Shown here: positions 1-8,763 of the stretch, piece by piece | Numbering within the stretch: position 1 is the stretch's first letter | Layout: every line of letters begins with the position of its first letter | Assembly: GCF_000746095.1 (NCBI RefSeq) | Contig: NZ_JQKP01000004.1 | Coordinates: 62,001 to 126,000, forward strand | Length of the DNA: 64,000 nucleotides | Source: Ferriphaselus sp. R-1 | Lineage (GTDB): Bacteria > Pseudomonadota > Gammaproteobacteria > Burkholderiales > Gallionellaceae | Direction: 5' to 3' | The notes under the pieces: model-generated | The model's database searches: none | Told to the model about the DNA's origin: nothing | What the model saw: only the letters and a program-made list of their open reading frames with translations | Translations under genes and position numbers: made by a program

Positions 1-668
1 GGATGTCGCCGGTGCCGGGCGGCAGGTCCACCACCAAATAGTCGAGGTTGTCCCAGCGCGTCTGGTTGAGCAACTGGTCCAGCGCCTGGCTGGCCATCGG
101 ACCGCGCCAGATCATGGGCGCATCGTCGCCATCGATCATGAAGCCGATGGACATGGCCTGGATGCCGTGGCCCTCCATCGCCTCCATCGACTTGCCGTCC
201 CTGGATTTTGGCCGTCCGGTGATGCCCAGCATGGTGGGCTGCGAGGGGCCGTAGATGTCAGCATCCAGCACGCCGACGCGCGCGCCCTCGGCGGCCAGCG
301 CCAGCGCCAGATTCACCGCTGTGGTGCTCTTGCCCACGCCGCCCTTGCCGGAAGCCACCGCGATGATGTTCTTCACGCCGTCCACCAGTTTCACGCCGCG
401 CTGCACCGCATGGGGCACGACCTTGCTGGAGACGTTCACCGTCAGCGCACCCACACCGGGAACGCTGGCGCGCAGATGCGCTTCCACCTGCGCCCGGATC
501 TCGTCCCACACGCTCTTGGCCGGGTAGCCCAGCAAAATGTCCAGCGATACGTCGCTGCCGCTCACCTTGATATTCTTCACCGACTTGCCGGAAACGAAAT
601 CCTTCTTCGTGTTCGGGTCGATCAATTGCTTCAGGGCGGACTGGATGTCGGTTTCGGTAAAGGCCATG
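1..668 (-). CDS. mrp: Mrp/ApbC-family Fe-S cluster carrier ATPase (partial, C-terminus off the window)
   Basis: P-loop ATPase of the Mrp/NBP35 family, which binds and delivers [4Fe-4S] clusters to apoproteins in the cytoplasm. Only the first 222 codons are present; the gene runs off the left edge. Residues 1 to about 90 form the MIP18/DUF59-type N-terminal domain. The deviant Walker A GKGGVGKST is at 108-116, followed by the family motif LDADIYGPSQPTMLG. The C-terminal CxxC that holds the cluster would lie outside the window. The ATG at 666-668 has good family agreement (MAFTETDIQ). The gene is divergent from metG with a gap of about 100 bp, an arrangement common in proteobacteria. Confidence 0.95.
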
Positions 669-768
669 CGGTGTCTCCATAAGCGGTTGCTGACGTGGGC
701 GGGGATTTTACCCAATTCCCGCGCTCAAGTTTGTTAAAATCAGCCCCTGCTTTCAACAAGGTCACACC

Positions 769-3252
769 ATGCCGCGCAAGATACTCGTCACCTCCGCCCT
801 GCCCTACGCCAACGGCAGCATCCACCTCGGCCACCTGGTCGAGTACATCCAGACCGACATCTGGGTGCGTTTCCAGAAGATGCAAGGGAATTCATGCCAC
901 TACGTGTGTGCCGACGACACCCACGGCACGCCCATCATGCTGCGCGCCGAGCGCGAGGGCATCACGCCGGAGGCGCTGATCGCCCGCGTCTGGCAGGAGC
1001 ACAAGGCCGACTTCGATGCTTTCCACATCGGCTTCGACCACTACGGCTCGACCAACTCCGAACAGACCCGCGAATTCGCCTACGACATCTACCGCAAGCT
1101 GCGCGCCAGCGGCCTGATCGAATCGCGCTCCATCGAACAATTCTACGACCCGGTCAAACAGATGTTCCTGCCCGACCGCTTCATCAAGGGCGAGTGCCCC
1201 AAGTGCGGCACGAAAGACCAGTACGGCGACAACTGCGAAGCCTGCGGCGCAGCCTACGCCCCCACCGAGCTGAAGAACCCGTACTCCGCCGTCTCCGGCG
1301 CCGTGCCCGAGATGCGCCAGTCCGAGCACTTCTTCTTCAAACTCTCCGACCCGCGCTGCCAGCAGTTCCTGCGCGAATGGACCACCGGCGGCGCGCTACA
1401 AGCCGAGGCTGCCAACAAGATGCAGGAATGGCTAGGCACCGACGAAGACAACAAGCTCTCCGACTGGGACATCTCGCGCGACGCGCCCTACTTCGGCTTC
1501 GAGATTCCCGATGCGCCGGGCAAATACTTCTACGTCTGGCTGGATGCGCCGGTTGGCTACATGGGCAGCTTCAAAGCGCTGTGCGAAGCCAAAGGGCTGG
1601 ACTTCGATGAATACTGGAAGGCAGATTCGCAGACCGAACTCGTCCACTTCATCGGCAAGGACATCCTCTACTTCCACGCCCTGTTCTGGCCAGCGATGCT
1701 TAAGAACGCCGGTTTCCGCACGCCGACCCGGCTGTGCGCCCACGGCTTCCTCACCGTCAACGGCGAGAAGATGAGCAAATCGCGCGGCACCTTCATCACC
1801 GCCAGCAGCTACGTCGAGCACGTGAAGAACACCGAATACCTGCGCTACTACTACGCCGCCAAGCTCAACGGCAGCATCGAAGACACCGACCTGAATCTGG
1901 ATGACTTCGTGGCGCGGGTGAACAGCGACATCGTCGGCAAGTTCGTCAACATCGCCAGCCGCTCGGCCAACTTCGTCGCCAAGCACTTCGACGGTGAACT
2001 GAAGCTGCACGGCGAAACCTTCGACCTCGCTGCCGCCCAGGCCAGCGCTGCGCAGGTGGCCGAGGCCTTTGAAAGCCGCAACTACGCCGATGCCATCCGC
2101 CAGATCATGAAGATCGCCGATGGCGTGAACGAGTATTTCGACACCCGCCAGCCTTGGGCGCTGGCGAAAGACCCGGCCAAACGTGACAAGCTGCAAACTG
2201 TGTGCAGCCAGTGCCTGTACGGCTTCCGCCAGCTCGCCATCCTGCTCGCGCCGGTGCTGCCGCAGATCAGCCGCCGCGTGGCGCGCGAACTGTTCGGCAT
2301 GGAGCGCGATTTCGTCTGGAGCGATGTTGCCGCACTGCCCGCCCGCGTCGCCCCCTACCAGCACCTCGCCGCCCGCCTGGATGCCAAGCTGGTGGAGGCG
2401 ATGGTGGCCGCCAATAAGGAATCGCTGCAACCGCCCCCCTCGCCCACCGGGAGAGGGGCTGGGGGTGAGGGAAAGCACCATGCGCCCCTCCCCGCCGACA
2501 TCAAAGACTTCGCTCGCAAACTTAGATTGGAACAAACCGATGCCGAGCAGTTGGTCTGGGGGCTGTTGCGAGACCGACGAATGGGCGGCGCAAAGTTCCG
2601 TCGTCAACACCCGGTCGAGCCGTATGTGTTGGACTTTTACTGTCACGAGGCCAAACTCGCAGTCGAGCTGGATGGTGGGCAACACGCCGAAACCGTGACC
2701 AAAGACGAAGCCCGCTCTGCGTTCTTGAAGTCAAAAGGCATTGATGTGCTGCATTTCTGGAACAATGAGGTACTCACAGAAACTCAATCTGTGCTGGAGA
2801 AAATCTGGCTGGAGTTGGATGCGCGGAATGCGCTCAATTTGACCGCAAGGGCAGCAGCAACTTCGACGGACACGCCCTCACCCCTAGCCCCTCTCCCAGC
2901 GGGAGAGGGGAACATCGCCCCGACCATCTCCATCGACGACTTCACCAAGGTGGATCTGCGCATCGCGAAGATCGTCAACGCCGAGCACGTGGAGGGCGCG
3001 GCCAAGCTGCTGCGGCTGACGCTGGACATCGGCGAAGAGAAGACCCGCAACGTGTTCGCCGGGATCAAATCGGCTTATGCGCCGGAGCAACTGGTGGGCC
3101 GCCTCACGGTGATGGTCGCCAACCTCGCCCCGCGCAAGATGAAGTTCGGCATGAGCGAAGGCATGGTGCTGGCGGCGTCCGGTGAAGATTCGCCCGGTCT
3201 GTTCATCCTGTCACCCGATTCCGGCGCGCAGCCGGGGATGCGGGTGAAGTAA
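769..3252 (+). CDS. metG: Methionyl-tRNA synthetase with an in-frame DUF559 insertion
   Basis: Charges tRNA-Met with methionine in the cytoplasm. The class I signatures are intact: the HIGH-type HLGH near residue 21, zinc cysteines C143, C146, C156 and C159, and KMSKS at 334-338. The anticodon-binding region runs to about residue 550, and a C-terminal EMAPII/Trbp111-like tRNA-binding domain covers about 720-827. At 827 residues it is roughly 150 longer than usual. The excess, residues 556-714, is a DUF559 (Vsr/PD-(D/E)XK-like) domain bracketed by inverted repeats (see the mobile element entry). The frame stays open across the insert, so a fused protein is expected. The insert falls in the linker before the tRNA-binding domain, where extra sequence is most easily tolerated. 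A TAAAAT -10-like box is at 735-740. Confidence 0.95.
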   Translation: MPRKILVTSALPYANGSIHLGHLVEYIQTDIWVRFQKMQGNSCHYVCADDTHGTPIMLRAEREGITPEALIARVWQEHKADFDAFHIGFDHYGSTNSEQTREFAYDIYRKLRASGLIESRSIEQFYDPVKQMFLPDRFIKGECPKCGTKDQYGDNCEACGAAYAPTELKNPYSAVSGAVPEMRQSEHFFFKLSDPRCQQFLREWTTGGALQAEAANKMQEWLGTDEDNKLSDWDISRDAPYFGFEIPDAPGKYFYVWLDAPVGYMGSFKALCEAKGLDFDEYWKADSQTELVHFIGKDILYFHALFWPAMLKNAGFRTPTRLCAHGFLTVNGEKMSKSRGTFITASSYVEHVKNTEYLRYYYAAKLNGSIEDTDLNLDDFVARVNSDIVGKFVNIASRSANFVAKHFDGELKLHGETFDLAAAQASAAQVAEAFESRNYADAIRQIMKIADGVNEYFDTRQPWALAKDPAKRDKLQTVCSQCLYGFRQLAILLAPVLPQISRRVARELFGMERDFVWSDVAALPARVAPYQHLAARLDAKLVEAMVAANKESLQPPPSPTGRGAGGEGKHHAPLPADIKDFARKLRLEQTDAEQLVWGLLRDRRMGGAKFRRQHPVEPYVLDFYCHEAKLAVELDGGQHAETVTKDEARSAFLKSKGIDVLHFWNNEVLTETQSVLEKIWLELDARNALNLTARAAATSTDTPSPLAPLPAGEGNIAPTISIDDFTKVDLRIAKIVNAEHVEGAAKLLRLTLDIGEEKTRNVFAGIKSAYAPEQLVGRLTVMVANLAPRKMKFGMSEGMVLAASGEDSPGLFILSPDSGAQPGMRVK
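2436..2910 (+). mobile_element. DUF559-carrying palindromic element inside metG
   Basis: A 475-bp segment is bounded by 36-bp inverted repeats at 2436-2471 and 2875-2910. Reverse-complementing the right copy and comparing it with the left gives 32 of 36 identical bases. Each repeat is itself a CCCTCTCCC/GGGAGAGGG-type palindrome. Between them the metG frame encodes a DUF559 domain (about residues 581-690) with the expected acidic core: D622, then E633 and D635 in VELDGGQH ending at H639. The repeats translate as low-complexity peptides such as [11 protein letters not shown] and [11 protein letters not shown]. No separate start or stop for the DUF559 part is seen, so it depends on metG. A related repeat without cargo lies in valS at 20879-20916. 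Confidence 0.85.
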
Positions 3253-3258
3253 ACATCC

Positions 3259-3332
3259 CGTTCACCTGTCGCAAGGTGAACGCTCATTCTGCGATTTCCG
3301 CTCCGTTCCTGGTTCGACACCACGAACGGAGC
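3259..3332 (+). terminator. Two stem-loops between metG and the SulP gene
   Basis: One 9-bp perfect stem (CGTTCACCT/AGGTGAACG) spans 3259-3282 just after the metG stop. A second (GCTCCGTTC/GAACGGAGC) spans 3300-3332. Neither is followed by a T-tract, so intrinsic termination is uncertain. They may be RNA-processing or stability hairpins. Confidence 0.4.
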
Positions 3333-3357
3333 GCATGGAGGTGCTGCCACAGCCCGT

Positions 3358-5049
3358 ATGGAACAATCGAGCAAGTTGAAGTCGTCGCATTATTTCCGTC
3401 CCCGCGCGCTGGAACTGCTGCGCGACTACAGCCAGGCACGCTTCCGCGCTGATGTCACGGCAGGGATCACGGTCGGTGTGGTGGCGCTGCCGCTGGCCAT
3501 CGCCTTTGCCATCGCTTCGGGGGTCAAGCCGGAAGCGGGCATCTTCACCGCGATCATCGCGGGCTTTCTGATCTCGGCGCTGGGCGGATCGCGGGTGCAG
3601 ATCGGCGGGCCGACCGGCGCCTTCATCGTCATCGTGTACGGCATCGTCATGCAGTACGGGCTGGCCAATCTGCTCATCTGCACCATCATCGCGGGCTTCA
3701 TGCTAGTGGGGCTGGGCGTGGCCCGGCTGGGCAGCCTGATCCGCTATTTCCCGCGCCCGCTGGTCTCCGGCTTCACCAGCGGTATCGCGGTGCTCATCAT
3801 GCTGAGCCAGGTGAAGGAGTTCCTTGGCCTCGACATCGCCGTGATGCCTGCCGAGTTCCTGCACAAAGTCCCCGCCATCTACGCCGCCCTGCCCACCCTG
3901 GACTGGGTCACTCTGCTGCTGGCCATCTTGTCGGCACTGCTGATCTGGCACTACCCCAAAGCCTGGGCGCAAAAGATACCCTCGCCCATCGTGGCCCTGG
4001 CACTGGGCACGCTGGCGGTGACGTTATTCCACCTGCCGGTGGAGACCATAGGCACGCGCTTCGGCGGCATCCCGCAGGGCTTGCCGGTGTTCGATCCGCC
4101 CGAGTTCACTCTGGCGACGGTGAGCTACCTGATCCCGCCCGCCATCACCATCGCCCTGCTCGGTGCGGTCGAGTCTCTGCTCTCCGCCACCGTCGCCGAC
4201 GGCATGGCCGATGACAAGCACGACCCGAATCAGGAGCTGATCGCCCAAGGCATCGCCAACATCGTCACCCCGTTCTTCGGCGGCATCCCCGCCACCGGGG
4301 CCATCGCCCGCACCGCCACCAACGTGCGCGCCGGGGCCACCAGCCCGATCTCCGGCATCGTCCATGCGCTGGTGCTGCTGCTCATCATCCTGATTGCCGC
4401 GCCGCTGGCGACCAACATCCCGCTGGCGACCCTGGCCGCCATCCTGATGATCGTGTCGGTCAACATGGGGGAATGGCGCGAGTTCGGACGGCTGCACAGA
4501 TACCCGCGCGAAGACAGCACGGTGCTGGTCACCACCTTCCTGCTCACCGTGGTGTTCGACCTCACCGTGGCGGTCGAAGTCGGCCTGCTGCTGGCTGGCA
4601 TCTTCTTCATCCGCAAGATCACCGATCTCACCCACGTCAGCCAGGAAGAGACCGAGCACGAGGAAGACACCGCCGACACCGAACCCAGCCGCAAGCTGCG
4701 CGTGCCGCGCGGCGTGATGGTCTACCGCATCTACGGCGCGCTGTTCTTCGGCGCAGCGGACAAGCTGGAAAGCGTGCTGCACCAGCAACACCTGGACCCG
4801 GAAGTGCTCATCCTCAAGATGGACGAGGTCATCACCATGGATGCCAGCGCCCTGCACACCCTGCAAGGGCTGGCCGACAAACTGCGCCGACGCGGCAAGC
4901 ATCTCATCGTCTGCGGCCCGCACACCCAGCCCTACTTCATGATGCGCGATGCCGGCTTCTTCGACGAGCTCGGTCAGGACAACGTCTGCGGCTCGCTAGA
5001 CCACGCCCTGAAACGTGCCCGCAGCCTGCGCAACGGCACTGCAACATAG
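3358..5049 (+). CDS. SulP-family inorganic anion transporter with STAS domain
   Basis: Inner-membrane SLC26/SulP-type anion carrier of 563 residues. Such proteins move sulfate or bicarbonate; the substrate cannot be read from sequence. About 10-12 hydrophobic segments fill residues 30-420, with the family patch LGGSRVQIGGPTGAF near residue 80 and GGIPATGAIARTATN near 310. An acidic cytoplasmic linker (EETEHEEDTADTE, about 425-440) leads to a STAS domain at about 450-555. The ATG at 3358 follows a GGAGGTG at 3336-3342, rather far upstream. In an autotroph, a BicA-like bicarbonate role is possible. It stands alone downstream of metG on the same strand. Confidence 0.9.
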   Translation: MEQSSKLKSSHYFRPRALELLRDYSQARFRADVTAGITVGVVALPLAIAFAIASGVKPEAGIFTAIIAGFLISALGGSRVQIGGPTGAFIVIVYGIVMQYGLANLLICTIIAGFMLVGLGVARLGSLIRYFPRPLVSGFTSGIAVLIMLSQVKEFLGLDIAVMPAEFLHKVPAIYAALPTLDWVTLLLAILSALLIWHYPKAWAQKIPSPIVALALGTLAVTLFHLPVETIGTRFGGIPQGLPVFDPPEFTLATVSYLIPPAITIALLGAVESLLSATVADGMADDKHDPNQELIAQGIANIVTPFFGGIPATGAIARTATNVRAGATSPISGIVHALVLLLIILIAAPLATNIPLATLAAILMIVSVNMGEWREFGRLHRYPREDSTVLVTTFLLTVVFDLTVAVEVGLLLAGIFFIRKITDLTHVSQEETEHEEDTADTEPSRKLRVPRGVMVYRIYGALFFGAADKLESVLHQQHLDPEVLILKMDEVITMDASALHTLQGLADKLRRRGKHLIVCGPHTQPYFMMRDAGFFDELGQDNVCGSLDHALKRARSLRNGTAT

Positions 5050-5278
5050 CTCGTCAGGACGAATCACAACGGACCTGCCGCCCCCCCTGCTCGTGACCCA
5101 GCCATGGGTGAGCTTGGAGCCCGAGCCGAACGATTTCCGTTGCACATCCTACCTGGCCTGCCGGAACCCACACCCCATGTAGGCCTTTGGTCCCATTGTC
5201 TGGCGCTCAGGATTGCTGCAATATCCGCCATGATAATCAGCAGGATACGACATGTATCACAATCTTCAGGAGAAAAAG

Positions 5279-5509
5279 ATGAGCAGACATTCCGACCAGG
5301 TCGCACTGGGCTTCATGCGACTATCAGAAGAAGAGCGCACAGAGGCGATCAAAAAGATGAGTGATTTTCTGAACACCACCGAGCACAGGAAATCGATGAT
5401 GATGGAAAGCGTACGCATCCAGGCCGGCCTCGACCATGGGCAACTGGATCAGCGTGGGTGCCGTTGCTGCGGGCGCTTACCCGACGTGCATCCACCCATC
5501 CCTCTTTGA
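5279..5509 (+). CDS. Small conserved-looking protein with a C-terminal Cys pair
   Basis: A 76-residue ORF starting MSRHSDQVALGF. The ATG at 5279 has a well-placed AGGAG at about 5268-5272. The first 50 residues are charged and predicted helical (LSEEERTEAIKKMSDFLN). The C-terminal part has a CRCCGR motif that could be half of a metal-binding knuckle. No family is recognised and no function is claimed. The last dozen residues (PDVHPPIPL) look less protein-like, so the true end may have been altered by a frameshift near 5430. The preceding 229 bases (5050-5278) contain no convincing gene. Confidence 0.55.
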   Translation: MSRHSDQVALGFMRLSEEERTEAIKKMSDFLNTTEHRKSMMMESVRIQAGLDHGQLDQRGCRCCGRLPDVHPPIPL

Positions 5510-5578
5510 CACCCACTCCCGGCAAGCAGATGGACGACGCTACGTCTTTGCCCACCCCGCGTACCGTCGGCAACCGCT

Positions 5579-6889
5579 TTATCCCACGCCCAGCCCTGCC
5601 TCTCCCGCGCTAGCCTGCCATTCCGCCGCGACCGCGACACCGATGACACTGACGAGTTGCTCGCCGCAGTAGAGCAGCGGCAGGCGTGCGCGTTGCCAAG
5701 GCGGGATCTGGTGTTGTTGCAGCAGGTTCTTCAGCGTGCGAGTCGCAGCGCGAGGGTGGGGACGCAGGGATTCGCCGCCTTGCCGCAGGCGCAGGGTGAC
5801 GCGGGCAGTGCGCAGCTTGTCCAGACTGATGCCCTGCCCCGACAGCGGGCGGAAATGGATGTCGCGCGCCAGCGGTGGCCAATGCAGGCTGGCTGACTCC
5901 TGCCAATCCAGCACCAGCGCAGGGTCGAACGGTGCAGGCCGAGGCAGGACGTAGGCTGCGCCCTGATAGCGCCGCACCTGCCAGCCACCGAACTCCACAC
6001 AGACCTCGGCGTTGGCGCGCGGGCTAGCGAGTTGCGTCAGCATCTGGTCGAGCTGGGCAGCTTGCGGCAGCGGCGCGCCGCGCGCGTGGAGGAACTGGCG
6101 CAACAGATTGGCGGCACGCGGGCGGGACAGCACGGCAAGGCGTTCGACCGCCAGCGTCTCGCCCCATGCGCCGCCTGCGTCTTGCTGCGCCAGTTCGGTC
6201 AGCAGCGCGTCGGCCTCAGCGAAGTGGGCGGCACTGCGCGCCAGCGTCTCGCGGCAGGCGGGATAGTGGCGTTCCAGTCGTGGCAGGATATGGTGGCGCA
6301 GGAAGTTGCGCGGGTAGCCCGTATCGGCGTTGCTTTCGTCCTCGATCCAGCTCAGGTCGTGGGCAGTGGCATAGTCCAGCAGCTCGCGCCGGGTACAACC
6401 CAGCAACGGGCGCAGCAAAGCTGGACCGCTGTCGCCCGCTTTCAACTCGGACATGGCGGCTGCGCCCTTGAGACCCGCACCGCGCAACAGTTGCAGCAAC
6501 AGGGTCTCGGCCTGATCGTCGGCGTGGTGCGCCAGCGCAATGAACTCGGCAAATTGGCGCGCCAGCGCGGCATGGCGCAAGGTGCGCGCCGCCGCTTCGA
6601 TACCGAGATGGCGCAGCGGCGCGATGTCCACCCGCTCCACCGCCAGCGGCACGCCCAGCCGCTCACACAGCCCGGCGCAGAAGTCCGCCCAGGCAGCGGC
6701 GTTCGGGCTGATGCCGTGATGCACATGTAGGGCGGACACGCGCCAGCCGTGGCGGGGAGCAAGCTGGCTCAGAAGATGCAGCAACACCACCGAATCCATG
6801 CCGCCACTGAGTCCGACGCAAACCGCGCCGCCTGCGGGTATGACGGTCACCAAACGAACGGACAGGTGTGTGAGCAAATCAGCGGACAT
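5579..6889 (-). CDS. tilS: tRNA(Ile)-lysidine synthase
   Basis: Modifies C34 of the CAU-anticodon tRNA-Ile to lysidine using ATP, which switches decoding from AUG to AUA; the enzyme is essential in most bacteria. The PP-loop SGGMDS lies near residue 28 of the chosen product. The N-terminal ATPase domain is followed by the TilS middle and C-terminal tRNA-binding domains (RLRQGGESLRP near the end). I chose the ATG at 6887-6889 (MSADLLTHL) because the family usually begins about 25 residues before the PP-loop. An in-frame ATG at 6922 adds 11 residues and cannot be excluded; neither has a clear Shine-Dalgarno. It lies 79 bp downstream of accA, a common betaproteobacterial pairing. Confidence 0.93.
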   Translation of the reverse strand: MSADLLTHLSVRLVTVIPAGGAVCVGLSGGMDSVVLLHLLSQLAPRHGWRVSALHVHHGISPNAAAWADFCAGLCERLGVPLAVERVDIAPLRHLGIEAAARTLRHAALARQFAEFIALAHHADDQAETLLLQLLRGAGLKGAAAMSELKAGDSGPALLRPLLGCTRRELLDYATAHDLSWIEDESNADTGYPRNFLRHHILPRLERHYPACRETLARSAAHFAEADALLTELAQQDAGGAWGETLAVERLAVLSRPRAANLLRQFLHARGAPLPQAAQLDQMLTQLASPRANAEVCVEFGGWQVRRYQGAAYVLPRPAPFDPALVLDWQESASLHWPPLARDIHFRPLSGQGISLDKLRTARVTLRLRQGGESLRPHPRAATRTLKNLLQQHQIPPWQRARLPLLYCGEQLVSVIGVAVAAEWQASAGEAGLGVG

Positions 6890-6968
6890 GGCGGACACCG
6901 GGCAAAGGAAAAGGCCGCTCATGTTGTAACAGCATCAACACGAACGGCCTCATCATCGAAAACTGCAG

Positions 6969-7946
6969 TTATGCGGCCTGAATCTCGATTTCTTTGAATT
7001 TGCCGTAGCTCATCAGGCGGTTGAAGCGGGCTTGCAGCAGCTCGTCGGAAGTCTTGCCCTGCACCTGCTTCAGCGCATCCTGCAAGGCTTTCTTCACGGT
7101 CTGCATTGCAGCGGGATAGTCGCGGTGCGCGCCGCCCTGCGGCTCGGCCACGATCTTGTCCACCAGCCCCAGCGACTTCAGGCGCGTAGCAGTGATGCCC
7201 AGCGTCTCGGCAGCATCCGGCGCTTTGTCCGCACTCTTCCACAGGATGGAGGCGCAACCTTCCGGCGAGATCACCGAATAAGTCGCGTATTGCAGCATCA
7301 GCGTCACGTCACCCACCGCGATGGCCAGCGCTCCGCCGGAACCACCTTCACCGATGATGGTGCAAATGAGCGGAGTGCGCAGCTCGGCCATCTCGAACAG
7401 GTTATGGCCAATGGCCTCGGACTGCCCGCGCTCTTCCGCGCCCACTCCGGGATAGGCACCGGGCGTATCCACAAAAGTCAGGATGGGAATGCCGAATTTC
7501 TCGGCCAGCTTCATCAGACGCAACGCCTTGCGGTAACCCTCGGGACGCGGCATGCCGAAGTTGCGGAACTGGCGCTCCTTGGTGTCGCGCCCCTTCTGGT
7601 GGCCGATCACCATCACGCTCTGACCATTAAAACGGGCCAACCCGCCCACGATGGCGGCATCATCCGCATAGGTACGGTCACCGTGCAGTTCCTGGAAGTC
7701 GGTGAACAGGTGCTGCACATAATCCAGCGTGTAAGGACGCTGCGGATGACGCGACACCTGCGAGATCTGCCAGGGCGTGAGCTTGGCGTAAGTGTCCTTC
7801 AGCAATGCGCTACTCTTTTCCTGCAAGCGGCTGATCTCGTCGGAGATATCCAGCGCGGCGGAATCGTCGTGCATCTTGGAAAGTTGCTCGATCTTGCCCT
7901 CAAGATCGGCGATAGGCTGCTCAAAGTCGAGAAAGGTCAGTTTCAT
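6969..7946 (-). CDS. accA: Acetyl-CoA carboxylase carboxyltransferase subunit alpha
   Basis: Alpha subunit of the carboxyltransferase that, with AccD, transfers carboxyl from biotin to acetyl-CoA to give malonyl-CoA, the first step of fatty acid synthesis. The protein is 325 residues, close to the usual 315-325. Visible family blocks are the [13 protein letters not shown] region, the crotonase-fold [16 protein letters not shown], and [11 protein letters not shown], whose glycines form the oxyanion pocket. The start [12 protein letters not shown] is typical. In related genomes accA usually follows dnaE; here an integron cassette and tldD lie upstream instead. Confidence 0.97.
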   Translation of the reverse strand: MKLTFLDFEQPIADLEGKIEQLSKMHDDSAALDISDEISRLQEKSSALLKDTYAKLTPWQISQVSRHPQRPYTLDYVQHLFTDFQELHGDRTYADDAAIVGGLARFNGQSVMVIGHQKGRDTKERQFRNFGMPRPEGYRKALRLMKLAEKFGIPILTFVDTPGAYPGVGAEERGQSEAIGHNLFEMAELRTPLICTIIGEGGSGGALAIAVGDVTLMLQYATYSVISPEGCASILWKSADKAPDAAETLGITATRLKSLGLVDKIVAEPQGGAHRDYPAAMQTVKKALQDALKQVQGKTSDELLQARFNRLMSYGKFKEIEIQAA

Positions 7947-8081
7947 TTTTAAACCGTTTTCGTTCGTTCAAATTAGGGGCGAATGATACAGGAATACGCC
8001 GAGAACCGCTGAAGGGGACACACTGGCAATGCTTGTAAAAAGTCGACAAAACCGTGGTCTGACACCATTTACTCTCTCCAG

Positions 8082-8151
8082 CGTCAACGTTTGAATTCAG
8101 CGGCCGGAAAAAGCGCAGCTTTTGACGGTCCGCTGGAATGATTAGTTAGAA
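8082..8151 (-). other. attC recombination site of an integron cassette
   Basis: Read on the minus strand, R'' is TTCTAAC (8145-8151), overlapping the stop codon of the lipoprotein gene. The L''/L' arms CCAGCGGACCG and CGGCCGCTG pair with a single unpaired A, the extrahelical base typical of attC sites. The central part AAAAGCTGCGCTTTT folds into a further hairpin. R' begins with G/TTGACG at 8088-8082. The tail AATTCAAACGTTGA resembles the ATTCAAGCGTTAG end of known attC sites. Total length is about 70 bp, inside the normal 57-141 bp range. Confidence 0.82.
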
Positions 8152-8655
8152 CGGCAAGCATTTTCTGAGGACAAATGCCTTAGATACCAGCCCTCTGAAC
8201 CCAAGGACACTAGCTCACCGCAAGCTAGACCTTTTGTAAGCCAGTCGGACGGTTGTTTTGTGAAGTAGAGCTCAAAACCACCGCCTGAGACCGCGATTCC
8301 CCAACGCCTAAGTAGCACCCTGAGTCCTTCGAGTGGTTTTCCCTCGGCCACCTGATTTCTATCTGCAACAGCCAAGACCACATTAAGTGATCGAAGTTGT
8401 GTCTGTACACGAGAAATATCGTCCTTTAGGGATGAGTTGCTTTGGCAATACTGGTCAATGTGCTCCATTGAGCTCAGTTCAACTCGGCGCAAACAGGGAT
8501 TAGATTGGAATTCGTTTTTGATAGCGTCGATTTCTGCATGATGCTGATCGAACCAACCGGAAACTTCAGAAGGCTCAATATCGAGACCCTCGGAGCCACA
8601 GGCCGCAAGGGATAAAGCGATCAATGCTATAAATACTCGGAGCATAGAGTTCTAA
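8088..8655 (-). mobile_element. Lone integron gene cassette
   Basis: A compact unit of about 568 bp: the left boundary is the G/TT cut of the attC at 8088, and the right boundary is approximately TTAGAACTCT at 8655, only 9 bases before the gene's ATG. One ORF, no promoter of its own, and an attC overlapping the stop codon make up the classic cassette layout. The sequence is visibly more AT-rich than its neighbours. It sits between accA and tldD with no integrase nearby, as expected for IntI-mediated insertion at a secondary site. The base preceding the 5' boundary is A rather than the usual G, so that boundary is approximate. Confidence 0.75.
8142..8645 (-). CDS. Cassette-borne hypothetical lipoprotein
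   Basis: A 167-residue protein with a lipoprotein signal peptide: a hydrophobic stretch after MLRVF ending in the lipobox LAAC (Cys16). Asp is not at +2 (CGSE), so outer-membrane anchoring is plausible. The mature part is soluble and has four further cysteines (near residues 50, 67, 142 and 164), suited to disulfides in the periplasm. No known family is recognised. The stop codon TAA overlaps the R'' box of an attC, which marks it as the cargo of an integron cassette. Expression would depend on read-through from the tldD side or on the insertion site. Confidence 0.8.
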   Translation of the reverse strand: MLRVFIALIALSLAACGSEGLDIEPSEVSGWFDQHHAEIDAIKNEFQSNPCLRRVELSSMEHIDQYCQSNSSLKDDISRVQTQLRSLNVVLAVADRNQVAEGKPLEGLRVLLRRWGIAVSGGGFELYFTKQPSDWLTKGLACGELVSLGSEGWYLRHLSSENACRSN

Positions 8656-8763
8656 TGTTAAATAGACACCCTAAAAATGGCCGTAAAAAACATCACGATC
8701 AATCCTCCATAGTCTCTCGATTTGCGATAAGAGATACCAAGGTTTTCATACGCCCCATATGGG

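Noticed and set aside
1432-2685. Long minus-strand open frame (417 codons) across metG
   Set aside because: It is antisense to metG, has the composition of a codon-bias shadow, and matches no family.
2480-2840. DUF559 region as a separate gene
   Set aside because: No start or stop of its own in the DUF559 frame; the nearby ATG at about 2479 is in a different frame.
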